In this document: positions 16,123 to 24,534 of the stretch, in pieces
Numbering within the stretch: the stretch's first letter is position 1
Layout of the letters: each line of letters opens with the position of its first letter
DNA from: Planctomycetota bacterium
GTDB lineage: Bacteria; Planctomycetota; UBA1135; UBA2386
Direction: 5' to 3'
Assembly (NCBI GenBank): GCA_025459175.1
Contig: JALORC010000037.1
Span: forward strand, 1-54,853
DNA length: 54,853 bases
Made by a program: the position numbers and the translations under genes
Notes under the pieces: model-generated
Seen by the model: only the letters and a program-made list of their open reading frames with translations
Databases searched by the model: none
Told to the model about the DNA's origin: nothing

Positions 16123-17856
16123 CTAGAGCTTGCGCGACTTCTCCAGCACGACCGTCAGGTTGTCGCGGGCCTTGTCGGCGTCCTTCTCGTCGAGCTTCAG
16201 GATGTCCTTCAGGGCCACGACCAGGTGCGGGATGTAGATCTCGATGTAGTTGCGCTTCTTGAACTCGTTGGCGAGCTTCTTGCCCTTGCGAACGTGCGAG
16301 CCGAGCCTGCGGCCGGCTTCCATCAGGGCGAGGCGCAGCTCCTCGAGGATCTCGTCGTACGAGGCGATCGCCTCCTTGGCCTCGCTGGTGAACGGCACCC
16401 AGACCGAGGCGAAGTGCACGAAGATCACCATCGGGCCGATCGGCAGCGCACCGCGCGGCTGCTGCAGGCCGTAGTTCTTCCAGTTGGTTTCGATGACCGC
16501 CTTGCTGATCGCGCAGGCGCTCTGCTGGAACACCAGCGGCACGCGGTTGGCGAAGCGGATCAGGCGCACCGGCTCGTCGGCGGCGCCCATCAGCACCTCC
16601 TGGTTCTCCGGCTTCTTGGTCGCGACCTCGACGATCTTGCCGCTGTCGGTCATCACCAGAGTGTCGCCCGGCTTGCCGTAGGCGATGCCCACTTCGATCG
16701 CGAACGGGTGGCCGCGGTAGACCACCGGCTTGCGCGACGTCGCCACGTAGAAGTCGGCTTCGACCTCCTTCTTCAGGCCGGTGATGATCAGCTCCTCGCC
16801 GATCGGCGCGATGCACGACAGCGGCGGCGCCATGATCTTGGTCGTGTCGATCGCCGCCTTGATCTTGGCGACGTCGCTGGTCTCGAGGCGCCGCGGGTTG
16901 CTGTCCGGCTTGATGCCGGCCTTCTCGCAGATCTCCTTCGCGACGCCCGGGCCGACGCGCGAGAAGTCCTCCTGCAAGAACGAGCTGACGGTGCGGTTCT
17001 CGCTCTCGTTGACCATCTTCAGCAGCACGCCGAGCTCGACGCCGTGCGGGTGCGGCTTGATCTCCTCGACCTCCGGCGGCAGCTCCTTGGTGCCGCGCTG
17101 GTACTCGGTGACGTTGCCGTCGGGATCCGTGAAGTGCAGGTAGACGTGCGGGTTCGCCACCGCCATCAGCTTCAGGAACTCCTCGACGCTCCTCTGGCCG
17201 CGGCGGTACTCGCCCTCGAGATCGATCGACACCTCGGTGCCGTGGTCCTTGTCGCCCCAGTCGTAGGCCTTCTGCACGACGTCGGGGCGGTTCTTCGCGG
17301 TGTCGATGGTGATCTCGAACGCGTTCGCCTGCGCGCGCTTGCCGGGCTTGCTCTTCACCCGCACCGGGTTGCCGGTGGTCAGCAGGCCGTACATGCCGGC
17401 GGCGCTGATGCCGATGCCCTGCTGGCCGCGGCTCTGGCGCAGCCGGTGGAACTTGCTGCCGTAGAGCAGCCGGCCGAACACGTTGCCGACCTGGGTGGCG
17501 ACGATGCCGGGACCGTTGTCCTCGACGGTGATCGTGAACTGCTTCTCGCTCGTGCCGATGCGCGCGATCTTGACCCGGATGTCGGGTTGGATGCGCGCCT
17601 CCTCGCACGCATCGAGACTGTTGTCGACGGCTTCCTTGACCGCCGTCAGCAGCGCCTTGCGCGGACTGTCGAAGCCGAGCAGGTGGCGGTTCTTGGTGAA
17701 GAACTCCGACACCGAGATCTCGCGCTGGCGCTTGGCCATCGACTCGGCGGTCTCGGCGGACTTCGGCGGTGTCTTGTCGCCTTTGCTTTGCTTCTGGGCT
17801 GCCATCTTCGGTGCGTTCTCTTCGATCGGTTCGGTAGGGCCCGGCTCGGTGCTCAT
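16123..17856 (-). CDS. top6B: DNA topoisomerase VI subunit B (GHKL ATPase)
   Basis: This 577-residue protein is the ATP-driven clamp of topoisomerase VI. The GHKL domain shows EAVDNSLDA with Asn79 (N box), EDNGPGI at 112-118 (G1) and GQQGIGISAAG from 144 (G2 and ATP lid). A helix-two-turn-helix and transducer domain follow, with the switch-lysine region expected around residues 390-470. A Lys/Pro-rich ~45-residue extension precedes the core. Its ATG overlaps the TGA of mqnA (ATGA), so translation is probably coupled. The pair with top6A gives a full decatenating and relaxing enzyme. Confidence 0.95.
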   Translation of the reverse strand: MSTEPGPTEPIEENAPKMAAQKQSKGDKTPPKSAETAESMAKRQREISVSEFFTKNRHLLGFDSPRKALLTAVKEAVDNSLDACEEARIQPDIRVKIARIGTSEKQFTITVEDNGPGIVATQVGNVFGRLLYGSKFHRLRQSRGQQGIGISAAGMYGLLTTGNPVRVKSKPGKRAQANAFEITIDTAKNRPDVVQKAYDWGDKDHGTEVSIDLEGEYRRGQRSVEEFLKLMAVANPHVYLHFTDPDGNVTEYQRGTKELPPEVEEIKPHPHGVELGVLLKMVNESENRTVSSFLQEDFSRVGPGVAKEICEKAGIKPDSNPRRLETSDVAKIKAAIDTTKIMAPPLSCIAPIGEELIITGLKKEVEADFYVATSRKPVVYRGHPFAIEVGIAYGKPGDTLVMTDSGKIVEVATKKPENQEVLMGAADEPVRLIRFANRVPLVFQQSACAISKAVIETNWKNYGLQQPRGALPIGPMVIFVHFASVWVPFTSEAKEAIASYDEILEELRLALMEAGRRLGSHVRKGKKLANEFKKRNYIEIYIPHLVVALKDILKLDEKDADKARDNLTVVLEKSRKL

Positions 17857-18611
17857 CGTGGGGCGTTCTGCGTGAGGGAGACGAAGGGTGGATCGGGCTC
17901 GGTCGCGAGCTGCAGCGCCCGCGCCTCGGCCCAGAAACGTTGCACGCCGCGGACGTCGTCGGCGTCGAGTTCGTAGTGGGAGGCGCCGTGGGTGCCGTCG
18001 ACGGGGCCGAGCGAACGGCCGCGCGCGCGGGCCCGGTGCAGCACCGGCAGCACGGCGTCGGGGTCGGCCTGCGGATGCAGCACCCACAGCGCGAACACGA
18101 ACGGCAGCCCGGTCCAGCGCACCCATTCGCGGCCGAGGTCCCACACCTCGCGGCCGCCGGCATCGGCGGCGAGGCCGGTGTCGCCGATCAGCAGCACCAG
18201 ATCGTGCGGGCTGCCGTCCGGTTGGAGCACCGGCGCGATGGTCGTGAACTGCACGTCGCTCGCCACCGCCGCCTGGTGCACGCGCGCCAGCAGCAGCCGC
18301 AGCAGCGCCACCGAGGTCGCCGAACTCTGGTCGAGGCCGACGCTGCGGATCGGCACGCCCGGGCGGCGGAACGCGCGCACCGAACGGATTTCGTGTTTGC
18401 AGGCGATGCCGAGGCCTTTCGCCACCCGGTAGCCCGGCTGCCGCACCGCTTCGACCGAGGACACCAGCGCGGCGTCGAGTTCGCCGAGGCGCAACCGGCG
18501 GATCAGTTCGGTCGGCGGCGCCTGCACCAGCGTCGCCGCAGGGTCGGATTCCAGGCCCGCGAGCAGGGGCGCGCCGACGCCATACGGGACTCCGCCGATG
18601 CGAGTGGTCAC
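17853..18611 (-). CDS. mqnA: menaquinone biosynthesis protein MqnA (chorismate dehydratase)
   Basis: This 252-residue protein fits the MqnA/MqnD periplasmic-binding-like fold. It has VPYGVGAPLLAGL at the N-terminus, the segment GELDAALVSSVEAVRQPGY near 55-75, GIACKHEIRSVRAF, and IRSVGLDQSSATSVALLRLL. MqnA converts chorismate to 3-enolpyruvyl-benzoate, the first step of the futalosine route to menaquinone, in the cytoplasm. The GTG at 18611 starts exactly at the conserved segment; the upstream open frame is spurious. TATGTT at 18651-18656 may be its -10. It heads the operon with top6B and top6A, an odd functional pairing. Confidence 0.9.
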   Translation of the reverse strand: MTTRIGGVPYGVGAPLLAGLESDPAATLVQAPPTELIRRLRLGELDAALVSSVEAVRQPGYRVAKGLGIACKHEIRSVRAFRRPGVPIRSVGLDQSSATSVALLRLLLARVHQAAVASDVQFTTIAPVLQPDGSPHDLVLLIGDTGLAADAGGREVWDLGREWVRWTGLPFVFALWVLHPQADPDAVLPVLHRARARGRSLGPVDGTHGASHYELDADDVRGVQRFWAEARALQLATEPDPPFVSLTQNAPR

Positions 18612-18782
18612 TGGTGCATGTCCGGGGCCTGACCGCTCCCGGGCCGGCCGAACATAGCGAGGCGTTGGCGAGCCGGAAGCACAAACCGGTGCGGCCACCC
18701 CGGCGCGCCGTTGCGTAGGGTGGTGCGTCCACGGCGCCGTTCCCCGCGGCGCCGCTGTCCTTGCGTACCACCGAGGTTGCCG

Positions 18783-20669
18783 ATGATCCGTTCGCCGTTG
18801 CTCGTGTCCTTGCTGCTCGCCGCCGCGGCTGCCAGCGCCACCGCCCAGACCGTTCCCACCGGGTTCGTCGTCGACACGCTGGTGTCGACGGGCCTGTCGA
18901 CGCCCAACGACTGCTGCTTCCTGCCCGACGGCCGCTGCCTCGTCGCCAACTCCGCCGGCGGTGTCACGCTGTATGCCGCGGGCACCGCGGTGTCGATCGG
19001 CACCGTGCCGGCGGTCGAGTCCGGCGGCGAACGCGGCCTGCTCAGCATTGCCGCCGATCCGGCGTTCGCCAGCAACGGCCATGTCTACGTCTACTACTCG
19101 CGCACGGCGGACGCGTTCATGCACCTCGATCGGTTCACGTGCACCGGTGACCTCGCCAACCCGGCCAGCACCAACCTGCAGCTGCAGGCGGCCAGCCGGC
19201 ACGTGATCCTCGGCGCGCTGCCCGACAACGCCGGCAACCACAACGGCGGCTCGGTGCGGTTCGGACCCGATGGCCGGCTCTACCTCTCCGTCGGCGACGA
19301 TGCGAACGCCTGCGCCGCGCAGAGTCTCACGTCGCAGGTCGGCTGCCTGCTGCGGCTCGACGTCAGTGGCCTGCCGGCCGGCGGCAACCTGGTGTTGCCG
19401 CCGTTCAGCAGCCTCGATCCGGGTGACAACCCGCAGAGCGCGCAGACCGACTTCCGGCAGCTGCTGCTCGCGCACGGGCTGCGCAATCCGTTCCGGATGG
19501 AGATCGATCCGCTGACCGGCAATCTCTACATCGGCGATGTCGGCGCTGGTTCGATGGAGGAATACAGTGAATACGTCTATGCCGCCGGCGCGCTGCCGCT
19601 GGTCAACTTCGGCTGGCCGTGGCGCGAAGGCAGCCAGGCCGGTTCGTCGTGCGGAGGCAGCCAGCCGGCTGGTCTCGTCGAGCCGATCGCGTCGGTGTCG
19701 CACGGAGCCGGCTGGGCCTCGGTGATGGGCGGTGCGCGTTATCGCAATCGCGGCGGCCAGTACGATTTCGGCAGCGGCTACGAGGGCGACAGTTTCTTCC
19801 TCGACTACTTCGCCGGCGAACTGCGTCGGCTGACGCAGAGCGGCGGCGTCTGGGCGCCGGCGGCGGCCGTGCCCGGTCAGCCGAGCGCGACCAACTGGGG
19901 CGCCGGCTTCAACAATGTCACCAGCCTGCGGCTCGGCCCGGACGGCGGCCTGTGGTTCACGCAGCACCAGGGCGGTGGGGCGCTCAAGCGCGTGCGGCTG
20001 CTCGGTCCGGTCAACAGCGTCGCCGCCGTCAGTGGCGCCGGGCAGCGCGGTCCGGCCGGCGAACCGTTCCCGCAGCCGCTGGTGGTGCAGGTGCGCGACC
20101 CGCAGGGCAACCCGTTGCCGGGTGGCACGGTGAACTTCGCGATCACCGGCGGCGGCACGTTGTCGACCACCAACCCGGTGCTCGCCGATGCGCAGGGCCG
20201 GGCCTCGACGACGGTCGCTTCGACCGCGGTCGGTGGCGCGGTCACCGTGACGGCGACGACGCCGGGCGGCATCTCGCAGGCGACCTTCGGACTGTTCGGG
20301 CGGCGCATCGCGGTGACACCCGCGGCGCAGTTGCTGGTGGTGTCGGTCACCAACCAGACCAGCGCGATGCCGCCGCAGGTGCCCTACATCGTGATGCTGT
20401 CGTTCCCGGGTTCGCCGACCCTGCCGACCATCGTCGGCAACCTGTGCATCGATCCGGGCTACGCGCTGGCGGTGGTCATCGAGGACGGCACCGGTGCGTT
20501 CGGCTTCGTGTCGTTCTCCGGCACCGGTGGCATCGGCGCGCCGAACCTGACCAAGGTCTACACGCTGCCGCCGGGCCTGTTCGCCGGTCAGCTGATGCGC
20601 TTCCAGGCGCTCGGCTTCGATGCGCAGACCGGCTGGTTCCGCACCAACTGCGAGTCGCGACTGTTCTGA
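18783..20669 (+). CDS. secreted glucose/sorbosone dehydrogenase-like protein with Ig-like domain
   Basis: This 628-residue exported protein has a signal peptide to about residue 22. The main part (about 25-430) is a six-bladed propeller of the glucose/sorbosone dehydrogenase type. Family segments include ESGGERGLLSIAADPAF, NHNGGSVRFGPDGRLYLSVGD, HGLRNPFRMEIDP and LYIGDVGAG. Characterised relatives oxidise sugars with PQQ. A bacterial Ig-like (Big_1) module follows, then a ~100-residue C-terminal domain of a kind seen in exported planctomycete-type proteins. The ATG at 18783 opens the signal peptide. Sugar specificity and PQQ use are not demonstrated by the sequence. Confidence 0.85.
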   Translation: MIRSPLLVSLLLAAAAASATAQTVPTGFVVDTLVSTGLSTPNDCCFLPDGRCLVANSAGGVTLYAAGTAVSIGTVPAVESGGERGLLSIAADPAFASNGHVYVYYSRTADAFMHLDRFTCTGDLANPASTNLQLQAASRHVILGALPDNAGNHNGGSVRFGPDGRLYLSVGDDANACAAQSLTSQVGCLLRLDVSGLPAGGNLVLPPFSSLDPGDNPQSAQTDFRQLLLAHGLRNPFRMEIDPLTGNLYIGDVGAGSMEEYSEYVYAAGALPLVNFGWPWREGSQAGSSCGGSQPAGLVEPIASVSHGAGWASVMGGARYRNRGGQYDFGSGYEGDSFFLDYFAGELRRLTQSGGVWAPAAAVPGQPSATNWGAGFNNVTSLRLGPDGGLWFTQHQGGGALKRVRLLGPVNSVAAVSGAGQRGPAGEPFPQPLVVQVRDPQGNPLPGGTVNFAITGGGTLSTTNPVLADAQGRASTTVASTAVGGAVTVTATTPGGISQATFGLFGRRIAVTPAAQLLVVSVTNQTSAMPPQVPYIVMLSFPGSPTLPTIVGNLCIDPGYALAVVIEDGTGAFGFVSFSGTGGIGAPNLTKVYTLPPGLFAGQLMRFQALGFDAQTGWFRTNCESRLF

Positions 20670-20687
20670 ACGGTCCAGGCCGCGCCG

Positions 20688-20693
20688 TAGCAT
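20688..20693 (+). promoter_or_regulatory. -10 box TAGCAT, likely leaderless
   Basis: TAGCAT ends 6 nt before the ATG at 20700. TTCTGA lies 18 bp upstream as a weak -35. Confidence 0.45.
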
Positions 20694-20699
20694 GCCGGT

Positions 20700-21239
20700 A
20701 TGAGTCGCCGCACCAAGCTCGGCCTGATCGTGTCGCTGTCGCTGCTCGCCGCCTGGTGGCTGAGCCCGTGGGTGATCCGCCGCTACGTCGACGGCGTGAT
20801 CCAGGACCGCGTCGACAAGCCGCTGCCGGCGTTCATCGCGCAGGACCAGCAGGGGCGGACGTGGACCACCGCGGAGCTGCAGGGCAAGCGGGCGCTGCTG
20901 CACTTCTTCCGCTCGCGCTGCCACTCGTGTGACGTGGAGGCGCCGGCCCTGCGCGAGCTCGAGGCCGCGCTGCCGGCCGACGTCGTGCTGCTGCACGTGA
21001 TGACGGATCGGGTGCTCGAGTTCCCGCCCGAGCTGACCGCGGCGACGATCGCCGGCAAGCGGTTCGCGCGGCCGATCCTGCTCGTCGACGCGGCATTCGT
21101 CGACGCGTTCCACCAGGTGCGGTGGTCGCAGGTGACGCCGATCACCTATGTCGTCGATGCGGGCGGTGTGGTGCGGCGCGGCTTGCGCGGCGCGCAGACG
21201 CGCGCGGCGATCGAGCAGGCGCTGGCCGAGGTCAAGTAG
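20700..21239 (+). CDS. membrane-anchored thioredoxin-like protein
   Basis: This 179-residue protein has one N-terminal membrane helix (about residues 7-27) and an exported thioredoxin-fold domain of the TlpA/redoxin type. The active site is RCHSCD with Cys74 and Cys77, and the cis-proline region is SQVTPITYVVD. It would carry out thiol-disulfide exchange outside the cytoplasm, for example in cytochrome or exported-protein maturation. It lies 30 nt after the dehydrogenase-like gene but has its own -10 box immediately before the ATG. The partner is unknown. Confidence 0.88.
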   Translation: MSRRTKLGLIVSLSLLAAWWLSPWVIRRYVDGVIQDRVDKPLPAFIAQDQQGRTWTTAELQGKRALLHFFRSRCHSCDVEAPALRELEAALPADVVLLHVMTDRVLEFPPELTAATIAGKRFARPILLVDAAFVDAFHQVRWSQVTPITYVVDAGGVVRRGLRGAQTRAAIEQALAEVK

Positions 21240-21248
21240 CGGCCGCCG

Positions 21249-22220
21249 TCACAGCGCGACCCGTTCGCCCTGGACGGCGAGCGCGAAGCCTCTGGCAGTG
21301 AGCCGTTCGCGCAGCGCGGCATCGTGCAGCACCGGATTGCTGTGGTTGCAGTGCAGGAACCGCAGTGCACCCGGCCGTTGCGCGGCGACCTCCGCCAGCA
21401 GCTCCATGGTGCGGGTCATCAGCGGGTGCGGGATCTCGGCGAGGTCGCGGTCGGGCAGTTCGCGCCCGTCGTAGAAGGTGCCGTCGAGGTAGGCGATGTC
21501 GACGCCGTCGAGCAGCCGTCGCAGCAGGCCCGGCGCCTTGTCCCACGCATCGACGTCGGGCACGAACAGCACCGCCCGCTGCGGGCCGCGCACGACGAAC
21601 GCCATCGTGTCCGACCACTCGTCGCGGTGCGGCACCGCGAGCGCGGTGACCTGCAGCCCCGGCCACGGCGCGAACGGTTCGCCGACCACGAACGGCATCG
21701 GCGCCAGCTGGCCCAGCGCCACCAGCTGTCGCCACGGCGCGTGTTCGCGCACGAACGCGCAGAAGCGCGGCGACGCGTGCAGCGGCACCTGCTTGCTGCC
21801 GGCGACCTCGCGGCCGAACCAGGCCAACCCGAGGTAGTGACCGAGGTGCGCGTGCGTGGTCAGCACCGCGTCGACCGGCTGGCGCCCGCGACCTTGCACC
21901 GAGGCGAGCTCGTGCAGCAGCGCGACCTGTTCCTCGATGCGCGGGGTTGCCTCGATCAGCAGCAGACGGGGGCCGTCGTCGCCGCGGCGGTCGACGACGC
22001 CGAGGCAGGCCGGGAACAGCACGCGACCGCTCTGTCGAGCCTGCACGCAGCAAGGTTGCTCGCAGCCGAAGTGCGGCAGGCCGCCGTCCTGCGCGATGCC
22101 GAGCACGACCAGTTCGACCGGTGCCGGCGGCGTGGTGGTGGTGGGCGCGGCAGCGCAGCTGGCCAGCAGGGCCAGGGCCAGGCTGCCGGCGGTCTGCTCC
22201 CCAACGCGGTTGGCGGTCAT
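21249..22220 (-). CDS. PqqB-like metallo-beta-lactamase-fold lipoprotein
   Basis: This 323-residue protein has a lipobox (ALLASC) and then a metallo-beta-lactamase fold of the PqqB branch. GIAQDGGLPHFGC followed by a nearby Cys and AR is the PqqB opening. The metal site reads THAHLGH, and FLHCNHSNP is near the end. PqqB acts in PQQ synthesis in the cytoplasm, but this copy carries an export signal and no other pqq genes are present, so a different hydrolase role is more likely. Its ATG overlaps the previous gene's TGA by ATGA. It is the last gene of a three-gene operon. Confidence 0.75.
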   Translation of the reverse strand: MTANRVGEQTAGSLALALLASCAAAPTTTTPPAPVELVVLGIAQDGGLPHFGCEQPCCVQARQSGRVLFPACLGVVDRRGDDGPRLLLIEATPRIEEQVALLHELASVQGRGRQPVDAVLTTHAHLGHYLGLAWFGREVAGSKQVPLHASPRFCAFVREHAPWRQLVALGQLAPMPFVVGEPFAPWPGLQVTALAVPHRDEWSDTMAFVVRGPQRAVLFVPDVDAWDKAPGLLRRLLDGVDIAYLDGTFYDGRELPDRDLAEIPHPLMTRTMELLAEVAAQRPGALRFLHCNHSNPVLHDAALRERLTARGFALAVQGERVAL

Positions 22221-23332
22221 TGGAACTCTCGCCGTCCGCCTGCCGCTGCCGCCACCGTCAGCAACCGCGGCGCCCACGACTGGTCGATCGGATCTTGCGC
22301 GAGCAGGGTGCGCACGACGCCCGCCGCGGCGGCGCGAGCGCGTTGCACCGCGACCGGCGCCACCGCTCCCCAGCCCTGCAGAACCGCGAGCAGCGAGTCC
22401 GGCTGCACCTCGACCCGATGGCGTTCGCGCATTCGCGTGCGCAGGTGCTCGATGGCGAACGTGACCCAGCCAGCGGCCTCGCCGTAGCGCGGCAGATCGC
22501 GACCGAACGCCACGTAGGGCAGCAGCAATGCGGTGCGCCCGCCGCTCGCGCGCAGCGCCAGCCACTGGCGCTCGAATTCGCGCCAGCAGGCACCGTGGTA
22601 GCAGCCGACGCCGCAGCAGGCGCCGTCGGCGACCGTATCGGCCTCTTCGCACTCGGTGACCCAGACCGGGATCACTTCACTGTGCTTCGCCAGCTGCTGC
22701 ACCGCCGCCACGAAGCGCGCCGCGGCATCCGCGCCCAGCGGTGTCGCGTCGCGCAATGGCGCTCGCCCGCCCAGCGTGTAGTCCGTCGCCCATCGGCACA
22801 GCGTGTTGCCACAACCGCACGCCGCCGGCGGTCCTTGCAGATCGTTCAAGAACACGAACTCCGCGCTCGGCAGCGCCGCCAGTTGCGCGGCGATGCGGTC
22901 GCGGTGCGCGGCGAACGCCTCGGCATAGGCCACCGGCAGCCACGGCCACACCTTGACGACCTGACCAGCAGCCGCCGCTTCGAGTTCGGGGAACTGCCGC
23001 CGCCATTCGTCGTGACCCTGCAGGCTCGCGAGCCATTGCGGATGACGATCGGCCAGTTCGGGGCAGCGGCCGACTTCGAGCCAGTAGCCGAGGCGCAGGC
23101 CGGCGCTGCGCACGGCTTCGGCGGCGAGGCGCGCCCCGGCGTCCGGCATCGCATCGTGCAGCGCCAACACGATCGTGTCACTGCCCGCCGCGCGGGCGGC
23201 AGCGATGCGCATGGTCGTCACCGCCTGCGGCAGCAGCAGCTCACCGGTGAAGGCGCGGTCGTCGATCGGCCGCGGCACCGCAGAGCAGGCCTGCAGCAGC
23301 ACGCCGGCGAGCACGGCGAGGCCAAGCCTCAC
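22217..23332 (-). CDS. uncharacterised Cys-rich lipoprotein
   Basis: This 371-residue protein has a lipoprotein signal (VLLQAC). The body has alternating strand-helix segments, such as GYWLEVGR and VVKVWPWLPV, that suggest a TIM-barrel hydrolase-like fold. Two conserved-looking Cys clusters, ACGCGNTLCRW and CCGVGCYHGACW, could bind metal. No named family was recognised with confidence. The GTG at 23332 overlaps the DUF3179 stop (GTGA) and its own stop overlaps the next ATG, so all three genes are translationally coupled. Function is not assigned. Confidence 0.7.
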   Translation of the reverse strand: MRLGLAVLAGVLLQACSAVPRPIDDRAFTGELLLPQAVTTMRIAAARAAGSDTIVLALHDAMPDAGARLAAEAVRSAGLRLGYWLEVGRCPELADRHPQWLASLQGHDEWRRQFPELEAAAAGQVVKVWPWLPVAYAEAFAAHRDRIAAQLAALPSAEFVFLNDLQGPPAACGCGNTLCRWATDYTLGGRAPLRDATPLGADAAARFVAAVQQLAKHSEVIPVWVTECEEADTVADGACCGVGCYHGACWREFERQWLALRASGGRTALLLPYVAFGRDLPRYGEAAGWVTFAIEHLRTRMRERHRVEVQPDSLLAVLQGWGAVAPVAVQRARAAAAGVVRTLLAQDPIDQSWAPRLLTVAAAAGGRREFQ

Positions 23333-24336
23333 TTCGTTGCCCCCGCGGCTGCCACCACATGGATCCTGGTGGTCGGATGTTCGGCGACCCAGGCGAACCA
23401 CTTGCACTGGATGCAGTCGACCCAATCCAGCTCCTCGCCGCGCAACAGGCCGTCGATGCCGCGCCCGGCCATCGACCAGCGGGTGTTGGTGTTGCGGTCC
23501 TTGAACGGATCGACGTCCGGCGCGATCTCGTCGACCGCGAACTCGAGCATCGCACCGTTCCTGGCCGAGCGGAACGCGATCGCGCTGCGCGTCGCTGCGA
23601 GCCAGAACACGGCCACGGTCCAGCCGCCGACCTTGTCCTGCAGCACCGCGCGCGCCGGCAGACCGTCGAGCGGGAACGCCATGTGCTCGTTGCCGACGCG
23701 CACGCCGAGCACTTCGGCCGTCGCCGGCAGCCGCGGGTCGGGCGGCAAGCGGCTGCTCACGCTGGTGGCATCAGGCTCGGTCGGCAGCGCCACGACCGGA
23801 TACTTGCTGCCGTCGAACAGGTCGTAGGCGGTCGACTCCGGATGCAGCAGCAACCAGTGCCCCCAGGTGGTGCCGAAGTTGGGCACGCGGGTCAGGCGTT
23901 GGCCCTGGCGCGGGCCGGCGAACGCCGCGCCGGTCAACGCCGAGAACAGCGTGCCGTCGGTGTGGCGCACGACCATGACGCCGTGGCGCCAGCCGTGCAG
24001 TTCGTAGCCGTAGGCCTTCTCGTAGGCGGCGACGTAGCCACCCTCGGGGTCGTAGAAGAACAAGCCGTAGGTGTCGTTGATGACGCGTGGCCCGGCGATG
24101 AAGTGGCGCAGCGGGAACGAGCCGCCGTTGTGTTTGCCGCGGATCCAGGCCAGCACGCGGTCGTCGGGTTGCACCATCGCCTTCTGCTGTTGCAGGGCCA
24201 TGTACGAGCACGGTGGTTCGGTCAGGGACTCGCAGCGGGCGGGGGCCGGGACGGTGACCGGCGGTGCTGCGGGGGCGGGCGGCGGCGGGGATTGGGGCCG
24301 CAACAACGCCAACAGCAACAGGAGGTTCGTGAGCAT
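23329..24336 (-). CDS. DUF3179 domain exported protein
   Basis: This 335-residue protein has a short N-terminal hydrophobic segment (MLTNLLLLLALL) and a Pro/Ala linker, then a DUF3179 domain. Recognisable parts are DRVLAWIRGKHNGGSFPLRHF, VMVVRHTDGTLFSALTGAAF, and a closing segment with Cys-x2-Cys (DCIQCKWFAW). DUF3179 proteins are exported and of unknown function. It is the first gene of the operon with the Cys-rich and PqqB-like lipoproteins. TACCAT (minus strand, 24381-24386) may be the -10 about 45 nt upstream. Confidence 0.8.
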   Translation of the reverse strand: MLTNLLLLLALLRPQSPPPPAPAAPPVTVPAPARCESLTEPPCSYMALQQQKAMVQPDDRVLAWIRGKHNGGSFPLRHFIAGPRVINDTYGLFFYDPEGGYVAAYEKAYGYELHGWRHGVMVVRHTDGTLFSALTGAAFAGPRQGQRLTRVPNFGTTWGHWLLLHPESTAYDLFDGSKYPVVALPTEPDATSVSSRLPPDPRLPATAEVLGVRVGNEHMAFPLDGLPARAVLQDKVGGWTVAVFWLAATRSAIAFRSARNGAMLEFAVDEIAPDVDPFKDRNTNTRWSMAGRGIDGLLRGEELDWVDCIQCKWFAWVAEHPTTRIHVVAAAGATK

Positions 24337-24534
24337 GGTGGGATCGGGAGGTGGCGCGGTGTCGGGGTCGGCGCTGGCGCATGGTAGCTGGCGGGCACGG
24401 TGCCGCTCTGTTGCTGCCAACCGGCGTCAGCGGGCCGAGTGCTCGCCGCCGCGAAGCGGACGACCGGGTCGCCTGCCATCGAGAACGTGCGCTCGCCCGG
24501 ATCGTGATCGATCGTCCCGCTCGCCACCTCTCAC

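Noticed and set aside
17853..21113. 1086-residue minus-strand protein containing MqnA
   Set aside because: Everything upstream of 18611 is antisense to the dehydrogenase-like and thioredoxin genes; only the last 252 codons are MqnA.
21249..22220. True PQQ biosynthesis gene pqqB
   Set aside because: The product has a lipobox and there are no pqqA, C, D or E genes nearby, so only PqqB-like is claimed.
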